Below are positions 35,618 to 43,765 of a stretch of DNA of 64,000 bases, piece after piece. Below the pieces are notes generated by a model. It searched no databases and was not told the DNA's origin. It was given only the letters and a program-made list of their open reading frames with translations. The DNA comes from Candidatus Aalborgicola danicus (GTDB taxonomy: Bacteria; Pseudomonadota; Gammaproteobacteria; Burkholderiales; Burkholderiaceae_C): positions 124,001-188,000 of the forward strand of contig JADJBC010000003.1 of assembly GCA_016703945.1 (NCBI GenBank), read 5' to 3'. The translations under genes were made by a program, and so were the position numbers. How positions within the stretch are numbered: position 1 is the stretch's first letter; each line of letters begins with the position of its first letter.

Positions 35618-36427
35618 TCAAGCAGCGGCGAGTTGCTGTACGAGATCAACGTAAGAGGCGACCGGGACCTCTTCCGCACGCCGCTGCGTATCAAAATGTC
35701 CACCAAACCCCCGCTCATCAAGCCAGCGACCCAAGGTGTGGCGCAGCAGTTTACGGCGCTGGCTGAAAGCAACCTGCACCAACTCGCTGAGCAGCGCAAC
35801 CTTGATGGCGGGCGGGTGCGCCAGAGGAATCATACGCACCACCGCGCTGTTGACGCGTGGTGGCGGCTCGAAACTCTCCGGTGGCACCAACAGCAAATTT
35901 TCCATGGCGTAGCGCCATTGCAACATCACACTCAAGCGTCCAAAGGCAGCCGTTGCAGGTTGGGCCACCATCCGGTCAATCACTTCTTTTTGCAACATGA
36001 AGTGTTGGTCCTGGATGACCTCCACTGCATCCAGCAAATGGAACAGAATCGGCGTTGAAATGTTGTAGGGCAGATTCCCGACCACCCGCAGCTTCTGGGC
36101 AGATGCGATAGCGTGGCTATCGATGGCCAGGGAATGCATCACATTCCAATCCGCGTGGACCAGGGAGAAGTCAACCTTCAGTACATCGGATTCGATGACG
36201 GTGAGTTGTCCGTGGCCGCGCAAATGCAGCGCCAGGTCACGGTCGAGCTCGATCACCGTCAAGTGCCCGAGACGTTCCACCAGGGGTTGCGTCAACGCTG
36301 CCAGACCCGGACCAATCTCCACCATGCGTTGCCCCGGCTTGGGCGCAATGGCCTGAACAATGGCATCGATGATTCCGCCATCGGTCAGGAAATGCTGGCC
36401 AAAACGTTTGCGTGCAATGTGTTTCAC
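35618..36427 (-). CDS. rsmA: 16S rRNA (adenine1518-N6/adenine1519-N6)-dimethyltransferase
   Basis: This 269-residue methyltransferase (KsgA) dimethylates two adenosines near the 3' end of 16S rRNA. GTG 36427 gives the usual opening MKHIARKRFGQHFL. The SAM site (VEIGPGLAALT) and the catalytic motif VGNLPYNISTPIL are present. It follows surA on the same strand with a 51-base gap, the common lptD-surA-(pdxA)-rsmA neighbourhood without pdxA. Confidence 0.95.
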   Translation of the reverse strand: MKHIARKRFGQHFLTDGGIIDAIVQAIAPKPGQRMVEIGPGLAALTQPLVERLGHLTVIELDRDLALHLRGHGQLTVIESDVLKVDFSLVHADWNVMHSLAIDSHAIASAQKLRVVGNLPYNISTPILFHLLDAVEVIQDQHFMLQKEVIDRMVAQPATAAFGRLSVMLQWRYAMENLLLVPPESFEPPPRVNSAVVRMIPLAHPPAIKVALLSELVQVAFSQRRKLLRHTLGRWLDERGFGGHFDTQRRAEEVPVASYVDLVQQLAAA

Positions 36428-36478
36428 GCGAAACGAGCCATCAGGCAAAAAAGCATTGTGAACCCGCCATCCATCGCA

Positions 36479-37793
36479 TCACTGGGGCGGCTCACGCAAC
36501 TCCACGAAGGCGTTGGCCCGGATTTCCTGTGCCCATGTCGTAAAGGCCCCGTCATACCGACTGGCCCGCAGTTGGGCGCGGATGGCTTCACGAATCTCAC
36601 GCTCGGTAAGGTCCACGCGCCGACGCTCCAGTATCTGGATCAGGTGCACGCCAAATCGGGACACCACGGGGCCACTGATTTGTCCCTCCGCCAGACGGTT
36701 CATGGGCTCCTCGAATTCGGGCACAAAGGCACCGGGGCCCACCCAACCAAGGTCTCCCCCCTGGGCCGCACTGCCGTCTTGCGAATGTTCCTTGGCCAGC
36801 GCCTGGAAGGTGGCCGAGCCATTTTCAATGCGCTTCTTGAAATCCGCCACTTGGGCAATCGCCGCCGCTTGTGTCAACTGTGGAGTGGGCCGCAGCAAAA
36901 TATGCCGGGCATGGCTTTGCACAATGGCCTTGGCCTGTGCTGCAGGTGCCCGCCTTTCCACCAACTTCAGAATGTGAAAGCCAGCGCCAGAACGAACAAT
37001 GTCGGACACCTCACCCACCGCCAGCTTTCGGGTTGCAGCCACAAAGGCAGGCGGATACCGGTCCGCCCGACGTAAACCAAGCTGTCCGCCATTGCTGCGG
37101 TCACCCGAAGAAAGCTCTTGCACCAAACTCGCGAAATTTTCACCGGCGCGAAGACGTGCCAACACCCTTTTGCGCCTGTGCCATTTTTTCTGCAACCTGT
37201 TCTGCCGTGGCGTTCTCAGAAACCGACACCAATAGATTGGCCAAATTGATTTCCTGCGCCAACGGGTCGGTATCTGCCGCCTGTTGCTCAGCAATCGCAC
37301 GGTCGATGTCGGCCTCGGAAATGCGCAAGCGCGCTTCCACATCGCGTTCATGCAGGCGTGTCAGTGTCAACTGGTCGCGCAACTGCCGGCGAAACTGCAC
37401 CACGGAGATTCCGTCCTTGGTCAAACGTTGCCTTAACTCCGGCACCTCTACCTGGTTTTGCCGTGCCACCGCCAGTTCGGCCTGGTCCACAGCACTCTCT
37501 TCAATGCGAATCCCCGACTCGCGGGCGAACTGCAATTGCGCTCGTTCGCTGATCAGGCGCTCAAGCACGAGGCGCTGCAACTCATCGGCCGGGGGTGGGG
37601 CTGCACGTTGTTGCGCCAGATCCCGCGTTGCCCTCTGCAGCGCGTTGCGCAACTCACTGTTCGTGATGGGCTCGGAGTTCACCACCGCCACGATGAAATC
37701 GGCAGCCTGTGACGTCTGGGCATAAGCTCCCAGCGACAAACTGCAGCCAAGAAGGCCAAGGACAGGTACCCAAAGTCGAAAATTCATGTTCAT
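36479..37793 (-). pseudogene. surA: Periplasmic chaperone/peptidyl-prolyl isomerase SurA, frameshifted
   Basis: The N-terminal part (start 37793) has a signal peptide (LSLGAYA-Q), the SurA N domain (DFIVAVVNSEPITNSELRNAL; ADELQRLVLERLISERAQLQ) and the start of the first parvulin domain. The frame breaks at about 37165-37167 (plus-strand CCC). The other frame continues with VLARLRAGENFASLVQELS, the rest of parvulin 1, parvulin 2 (ILLRPTP to GVHLIQILERR) and the C helix. Removing one C restores EKMAQAQKVLARL. The intact protein would be about 437 residues. SurA helps fold outer-membrane proteins including LptD, and loss is usually costly, so a sequencing error is likely. Confidence 0.88.
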
Positions 37794-40232
37794 TCAATCG
37801 TAGTTGCTATAGCGGCTAGGCGTTGCGCTCGAATCACGCAAATTTTGGTATCGCGATATGTTCTGGGTCAAGGATTGCAAGGGACTGACACCCAATCGCG
37901 TAAACCCGACAAATTCCAGCTGGAACATCAGACGCCCGGTCGCCGTTGAGCTGCTTGTCTGCACCCGCTCAAGCACTACCCGGGCCAGCCAGCAGCCCGC
38001 ATCGTACTCGACGCCCAGAATCGTGTCGACCAGACGCCCCTCGTTCAGACTGTAGTTCAGGCGACCCACACTGTAATAACGCCCCTCGCCCTGGCCACGT
38101 CCAGCACCCAGGTTCTGGCCCTTGTCGCCCCACAGGTTGTTGAGGGGCCACTGCCAGCTCACGTCCAGCTGTTCGCTGACATCACGCTGGTAACGGTAGG
38201 CCGCGTTGATCACCTGGTAGTGTCCGGGGTTGTAGCGTGCCCCCAGCGTTGAGCGTATCGATTGGTCGGTTTTGGCGTTGTACTGGATGGTCGAGTCGAC
38301 CGCCCAACTGTCGTGCACATTGACCGAAGCACCCAACAACACGTCGCTAAAGCCCGCCTGGGCGGCGGCCACTGCTGGGTTCAAGGTAACACGCTGGTCT
38401 TCAAACCGCAGCCGCTGGGCCATGCCAAATCGCGCTAACTGGGCTCCCGTGTCAGCATCCAGAAAACGGGTTGCTACACCCAGCGTAAGTAAGTTGTTGT
38501 CCGATATCTTGTCGTGGCCAACAAAGGCGTTCTCGGTGTAGATGGTGGCAAAGTTGAAGTCGTTGCTGGCGGTGTCGTAGTTGGGCAGATGGCTCTGGTT
38601 GCGGTAGGGTGTGTAGACATAAAACGCCCTGGGCTCCAGGGTCTGCACCAGATTGCGCCCCAACAAATGGGTGTCACGCTCAAACACCAAACCGCTGTCC
38701 ACGCTGAACGTAGGCACCACGCTGTCGGCGGACCGTGCACCGCCGGCCAGCGGTGCGTCAAACTGGTACGTGGTGGCATGGAGTTGCATTTTGGGGGTCA
38801 CAAAACCAGCGGGTGCCAGCCAAGGGCGACTGACCTGCAATGCCGCAAGCGCGCGTTGGGTATTGGGTTGCAGCGTCAACCGGCGGTTGGCCTCAAATTG
38901 TGTCAAGTCACCCTCAACCGACCAGTCCAGCCCATTGACGTTGGTCAAGGCGTGGCGGGCGGTCAGTTGCGGCGCCCGGTCATAGGGTGGAACGATGGGT
39001 GCCGTCACATCTTGCAAGGTTTGCCACTTCAGCACCCGCAATGAACCGGAGAAGGAGTCCTGCCCCCAATTGGCAATCAGATCGGTTGGCAACAACCGCT
39101 GGGTCACCGCGGCACCGGCAGCCGTTGTGGCACTGGCGATTCCGCTGGGGCTTGCACTATTGCTGGTGAAGTCGCGCCAATAGGTGTCGTCACTGACCCG
39201 ATTGACGTTAACCCCGACCGCAACCGCGCCAATAGGGGTCGACACAAAGCCCTGGTGCGAATAAAACGCACCCCAACGATCGGTTCCCGTCAGACGGTCG
39301 CCTGGCATGTAGTTGGTGCGTAAGGTGCCAAAGTACTCGGGTTCCAGGTAGCGAAACTCACCCCCAAAATCGATGCCGCGCTGGGTCATCAGTCGGGGTG
39401 TGAAGGTGGCATCCCGATTCGGCGCGATATTCCAGTAGTAGGGCAGCACCACCTCCACGCCGTTGTCGGTCCCCACACCAATGGTGGGGGGCAGCAGACC
39501 GGACTTGCGCTTGTCGGTCAACGGGAAGCTGATGGCCGGAATGGGCAGGATGGGCACCCCCTTGAAACTCAGTACCGCCCCGTTGGCGACACCAACATCC
39601 TCGTCGTCGTCCAGACTGATGCTGGTGGCCCGAAGTATCCAGTCCGGTAGCCACTCTGGCCCAGGCCGACGTCGGCACGTGGTGTAGGTTGCATTGAGGA
39701 TCACCGTATGGGTGTCATCAATAAAGTCCACCCGATCCGCCTGGCCATGACCCTCACTTTTCAAAAATTGGTACTGGGGTTTGATGAAGAACCCTTCAAA
39801 AGCATCCATTTTCAATTCGAGCAAAGGGCCCTCAAACACGTCCCCATTGCGGTTGATGCGCACCTGACCGGTTGCTTTGACCCGATCCGTGGGCTGGTCG
39901 TACTCCATGCGATCGGCGCGAATCACGGTGCCCGCACGTCGCAGGATGACGTCCCCCTGGAGAAGGGTGTTCAAGTCCGGCTGGCCAGACATCTGGTCGG
40001 CCGTCACAAACACCGGCAGACGCGACGATTGCTCCGGGCGCGGCGGCTCCAGCAGTAGCCCACCGGGTTTGAGCGATATCGTTTCAGTGTCGGCTGCGCC
40101 AGCCTCAGCCTCCACCGTCTGCGCGCTGGCCGACCGCCCCGCAGTAGTCACGCTAGCGGCAATTGCCAGCGCAATGGCCAGGCGGTGCCGGCCGCGACCT
40201 TGGGATAGAGACGCGCGGGCTACTGGCAGCAT
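37794..40232 (-). CDS. lptD: LPS assembly outer-membrane protein LptD
   Basis: The product is about 812 residues from ATG 40232 (a TTG at 40265 is possible). A signal peptide (about to ASAQT) precedes the periplasmic jellyroll domain (about 75-240: LLQGDVILRRAGTVIRADRMEY, VFEGPLLELKMDAFEGFFI) and a C-terminal 26-strand barrel with the conserved Cys pair near CRRRPGPEW and in DAGCWLARVVLER. It inserts lipopolysaccharide into the outer leaflet. Its stop is followed directly by the surA start. Confidence 0.94.
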   Translation of the reverse strand: MLPVARASLSQGRGRHRLAIALAIAASVTTAGRSASAQTVEAEAGAADTETISLKPGGLLLEPPRPEQSSRLPVFVTADQMSGQPDLNTLLQGDVILRRAGTVIRADRMEYDQPTDRVKATGQVRINRNGDVFEGPLLELKMDAFEGFFIKPQYQFLKSEGHGQADRVDFIDDTHTVILNATYTTCRRRPGPEWLPDWILRATSISLDDDEDVGVANGAVLSFKGVPILPIPAISFPLTDKRKSGLLPPTIGVGTDNGVEVVLPYYWNIAPNRDATFTPRLMTQRGIDFGGEFRYLEPEYFGTLRTNYMPGDRLTGTDRWGAFYSHQGFVSTPIGAVAVGVNVNRVSDDTYWRDFTSNSASPSGIASATTAAGAAVTQRLLPTDLIANWGQDSFSGSLRVLKWQTLQDVTAPIVPPYDRAPQLTARHALTNVNGLDWSVEGDLTQFEANRRLTLQPNTQRALAALQVSRPWLAPAGFVTPKMQLHATTYQFDAPLAGGARSADSVVPTFSVDSGLVFERDTHLLGRNLVQTLEPRAFYVYTPYRNQSHLPNYDTASNDFNFATIYTENAFVGHDKISDNNLLTLGVATRFLDADTGAQLARFGMAQRLRFEDQRVTLNPAVAAAQAGFSDVLLGASVNVHDSWAVDSTIQYNAKTDQSIRSTLGARYNPGHYQVINAAYRYQRDVSEQLDVSWQWPLNNLWGDKGQNLGAGRGQGEGRYYSVGRLNYSLNEGRLVDTILGVEYDAGCWLARVVLERVQTSSSTATGRLMFQLEFVGFTRLGVSPLQSLTQNISRYQNLRDSSATPSRYSNYD

Positions 40233-40327
40233 GGAACGGAAAAAAGGTGGAGCGGCAAGGGGCAAGCGGTTCTGCGCCGAATAGCGTCTAGGGTGGAAAA
40301 AGTGGGGCTTTGTAGAATCGATTATCC

Positions 40328-41454
40328 ATGAGCCCCAATGTCACCCCCCCTCCCTCCCCTGTCACTGAATCGGCACTGTGGCTCGACCCGAACCGCCAGG
40401 CTTTGTTTGAGAGCTGGTTTGCCGACATCCAACAGCGTTACCCCGTCAATGCAACCAGCTTGCGAATGGCCTCGTCTGACGCAGGATTTCGACGTTACCT
40501 GCGGGTGGACAGTCGAACGGCGGGATCGGTCGGCAGTTTCATCATCATGGATGCACCACCCGATCTGGAGAACTGCGCGCCCTTCGTCAAGGTCGCCCAA
40601 CTCCTGACAACTGCTGGCCTGAAAGTGCCCAACATCCTGGAATGGGATGAGGCCAATGGCTTCATGCTGCTTAGTGACCTGGGCACCCACACCCTGCTGC
40701 AAACCTTGGCGGCAGACCAGCCACCGCCATTGGCGCACTATCTCGACGCGGTAGAGGCCTTGATTCAATGGCAACTGTCCTCACGCGACGGCGTTTTGCC
40801 CACCTATGACCGACCCATGTTGTTGCGCGAGATGGAGTTGTTTCCTCAGTGGTATGTGGAACAACACCGCCAGTTCACGCTCGACACGGCCCAGCGCAAA
40901 ACTTTGGACGATGCCTTTGAAAAAATTGTTGCCAACAATCTGGCATGGCCCAACGTGTATGTGCACCGGGACTTCATGCCGCGCAATCTGATGGTCGAAA
41001 GTGCTCTATCGCCCCCACGCCCACTGGCGCGGCGTCGGCAACCCGGTTGGGGGTGTTGGACTTTCAGGATGCGGTGTATGGCCCTATCACTTATGACATT
41101 GCCAGCCTGATGCGCGATGCTTTTGTCAGTTGGGACGAATCCTTTTGCCTGGACGTGACCATTCGTTATTGGGAGAAGGCACGCAAGGCCGGCCTACCAG
41201 TGGGTGACGATTTTGGCGAGTTTTACCGCGGTGTGGAGTGGATGGGTCTGCAACGCCACCTCAAAGTGGCTGGAATTTTTGCCCGTCTGTGCCTGCGCGA
41301 CGGCAAACCACGTTACCTGGCCGACACCCCGCGTTTTATCGACTACATCCGCTCCACCTGTGCGCGCTACATCGAACTCAAACCCCTGTTACGCCTGGTG
41401 GAACGTATTGAAGGCATTGCCGTGCCCAATGCCTACGCCTTTGGAAGAGTCTAA
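40328..41454 (+). pseudogene. AmgK-like sugar kinase (aminoglycoside phosphotransferase fold), frameshifted
   Basis: Residues 1-230 (start 40328) show the kinase N-lobe and the catalytic loop VYVHRDFMPRNLMVE. The frame then breaks in a C-run near 41011-41015. The other frame continues with RLGVLDFQDAVYGPITYDIASLMRDAF, which holds the metal-binding DFQD motif, to 41454. Adding one C restores a single protein of about 375 residues. Relatives include AmgK, the N-acetylmuramate/N-acetylglucosamine kinase of cell-wall recycling, which is usually beside lptD in this group; its usual partner murU does not follow here. A homopolymer error is a strong alternative to decay. Confidence 0.85.
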
Positions 41455-41505
41455 GAAAAAATGGCCTCTAGCCCACGTGGATATTGCGTAAGCTGCTATC
41501 AATTC
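41455..41505 (-). repeat. Dispersed Comamonadaceae-type short repeat, copy R2
   Basis: Read on the minus strand it gives AATTGATAGCAGCTTACGC, ATATCCACGTGGGCTAGAGG and CCATTTTTTC. It shares the ordered blocks of R1, R3 and R4 and fills most of the gap between the kinase gene and rsmE. Confidence 0.6.
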
Positions 41506-41520
41506 AGTAGTAACTAGGTC

Positions 41521-42282
41521 ATGCCCCGTTTCTACTGCCCCGCCCCTTTGGTGACTGACAGCTCGCTGGACTTGCCGGCTGGTGCCGCGCGGCACGTGCA
41601 GGTCTTGCGCTTGCAGCCGGGTGATGCCATCACCTTGTTCAATGGCGGCTTTGGTGATTCCGAAGGCGCTGAACAGGGGCTAGGCCCAACTGGCGAGTTC
41701 AGCGCGACCATCACCCACATGGGTCGCAGCTCGGTTCAAGTCCAGGTGGGTCCTTATGCTGCGGTGGAGCGCGAGTCCGCTTCATCCGTCCACCTGGCCA
41801 TCGGCATGCCGGCCAACGAACGCATGGACTGGTTGGTCGAAAAGGCGACGGAATTGGGCGTCGCCAGCATCCAGCCTTTGATGACCGAACGCAGTGTGCT
41901 GCGGCTGTCCGGTGAACGGGCGGACAAAAAAGTGGCGCACTGGCACAGTGTGGCGATTGCAGCCTGCGAACAGTGTGGCGGCAATCGGGTGCCGAGGGTC
42001 TTTCCGGTCAAGACTCTGCCAGCCTGGCTACAAACCCTGGCAACGCCGGCTACCGACACCCGCTGGCTGCTGTCTCTGTGTGAGGGTTCTGCCCCGCTGC
42101 AGCAGCACCTGGTTCACGCCACACCGGCCAACACCTTGTTTCTCTCCGGCCCCGAGGGCGGCTTGAGCCCGGGCGAGGAGGCCGCCGCCGCAGCAGCAGG
42201 TTTTACACCGGTCACGCTGGGGCCGCGCACTCTGCGCGCCGAAACCGCAGCACTGGCCGCACTGGCGCGATTGGTGCTGTAG
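41521..42282 (+). CDS. rsmE: 16S rRNA (uracil1498-N3)-methyltransferase
   Basis: This 253-residue SPOUT methyltransferase opens MPRFYCPAPL with a PUA-like domain (HVQVLRLQPGDAITLFNGG). The knotted SAM-binding domain follows: ERMDWLVEKATELGVASIQPL, the LSGPEGGLSPGEEAAA loop, and LGPRTLRAETAALAAL at the end. These are the standard RsmE signatures. Confidence 0.96.
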   Translation: MPRFYCPAPLVTDSSLDLPAGAARHVQVLRLQPGDAITLFNGGFGDSEGAEQGLGPTGEFSATITHMGRSSVQVQVGPYAAVERESASSVHLAIGMPANERMDWLVEKATELGVASIQPLMTERSVLRLSGERADKKVAHWHSVAIAACEQCGGNRVPRVFPVKTLPAWLQTLATPATDTRWLLSLCEGSAPLQQHLVHATPANTLFLSGPEGGLSPGEEAAAAAAGFTPVTLGPRTLRAETAALAALARLVL

Positions 42283-42402
42283 CCCTTGCCCCCGCTTTAC
42301 GTCCCAGCATCAGGGTTTGTACGTGTCTAGGTTGGCCCCCCAACTACTAATCGGGTGGGCATACTACAGTGCCGTCTTTGTCCTTTTGTCTGGAGACACG
42401 TC

Positions 42403-43692
42403 GTGATATCTGAATCGATGCGCAATTCCATGCGCGCCACTGGTCTTGGTGCCCTCATGAAGGGGGCCGGTTTGTTGACCCGTTTCATTCCGATCCCGCA
42501 ACCTACCTTGCTGGTAGGTCCCGGGTCGAGTGGTCGACTGGGGCAGGCGGTCGCCGGTTTTGGACACCGCAAGATCCTGATCGTTACCGACAGCATCATC
42601 TCCAAGCTCGGTTTGCTCAATGACCTGACCAACGCACTCAGAGCCGGAGGTGCGCAGTTTGTGGTGTTCGACGAGATCACGGCCGACGCCCCGATTCCGT
42701 TGATCCAAAAGGGCATCGATTTCTACAACGACCAAGGCTGTGACGCCATTGTGGCCTTTGGCGGCGGCTCATCGATGGATGCCTCCAAAGCGATTGCGGT
42801 GGCTGTGTCCAACCCCAAACCCCTGAACCAGCTTGCGGGGTACCTCAAGGGGCTGCGTGCCCCGGTCAAGATTTACGCCGTACCCACCACGGCAGGCACA
42901 GGCTCTGAAGTGACCGTGGCAGCGGTCATCTCCGACCCCGTCAACCACAAGAAGCTGGTCATCGTCGACCCCCGCATGGTGCCCAAGATGGCCGCGCTGG
43001 ACCCGGCACTGATGACCGGCCTGCCACCGCACATCACCGCGGCTACCGGCATTGATGCATTGACGCATGCGGTGGAGGCCTTTGTTGGCAACTGGACCAC
43101 CGCCTACTCCGATGGCATGGCGCTGTCGGCCGTCAGCCTGATTTTTGAGAACCTGCGCACTGCCTACACCGATGGCAAAAAACTGGAAGCGCGCGAAAAA
43201 ATGTCGCTGGCCTCCACCTATGCCGGTTTTGCCTTTACCCGCGCCAACGTGGGCTACGTGCACGCCATCGCCCACCAGTTTGGCGGGCTTTACCACACGC
43301 CGCATGGCTTGGCCAACGCCATCATGTTGCCCTTTGTGCTCAAGTATTCACACCCCGCCATTGTTGACCGGCTGGCCTTGCTGGCCGTGGCCGCCAGGGT
43401 GGGAAGCGAAGGTGAAGCACAGGAGGTTTTGGCGCAGAAGTTCCTGGACGCGGTGGACCAGTTGAACCAGGACCTGGGCATACCCACCTACCTGGCCGCA
43501 TTGAAGGAAGCCGACATCCCCGCGTTGGCCAAAGCAGCCTGCTGGGAAGCACACACCGGTTACCCGGTCCCGCGGTACATGTCGCAAGAGGTCTGCGAGA
43601 ACCTGATCCGCAAGGCATTGCCGCCAAAGGCCGCCCCTGCCAAAGAAGCACCGGTGGTCAAACGAAAGCGGCCTGCAGCCAAGAAGGCGTAA
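42403..43692 (+). CDS. Iron-containing alcohol dehydrogenase with Lys/Ala tail
   Basis: This 429-residue type III alcohol dehydrogenase starts at GTG 42403 with GGAG upstream. The NAD site is FGGGSSMDASKAIAV with AVPTTAGTGSE. Metal ligands lie in GIDALTHAVEAFVG and in HAIAHQFGGLYHTPHGLAN (two His). The last 25 residues (PPKAAPAKEAP, VKRKRPAAKKA) are a Lys/Ala/Pro tail outside the normal fold. The gene lies 73 bases before an acyl-ACP-reductase-like gene, so reduction of fatty aldehyde to alcohol is a reasonable role. Confidence 0.9.
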   Translation: MISESMRNSMRATGLGALMKGAGLLTRFIPIPQPTLLVGPGSSGRLGQAVAGFGHRKILIVTDSIISKLGLLNDLTNALRAGGAQFVVFDEITADAPIPLIQKGIDFYNDQGCDAIVAFGGGSSMDASKAIAVAVSNPKPLNQLAGYLKGLRAPVKIYAVPTTAGTGSEVTVAAVISDPVNHKKLVIVDPRMVPKMAALDPALMTGLPPHITAATGIDALTHAVEAFVGNWTTAYSDGMALSAVSLIFENLRTAYTDGKKLEAREKMSLASTYAGFAFTRANVGYVHAIAHQFGGLYHTPHGLANAIMLPFVLKYSHPAIVDRLALLAVAARVGSEGEAQEVLAQKFLDAVDQLNQDLGIPTYLAALKEADIPALAKAACWEAHTGYPVPRYMSQEVCENLIRKALPPKAAPAKEAPVVKRKRPAAKKA

Positions 43693-43765
43693 AAGGCTGG
43701 CAAGATAGCTGCCGGGCAGCGAGCCGTTGACAGATGAGTTAGAACCCATACGAGGAGAGAGATCA

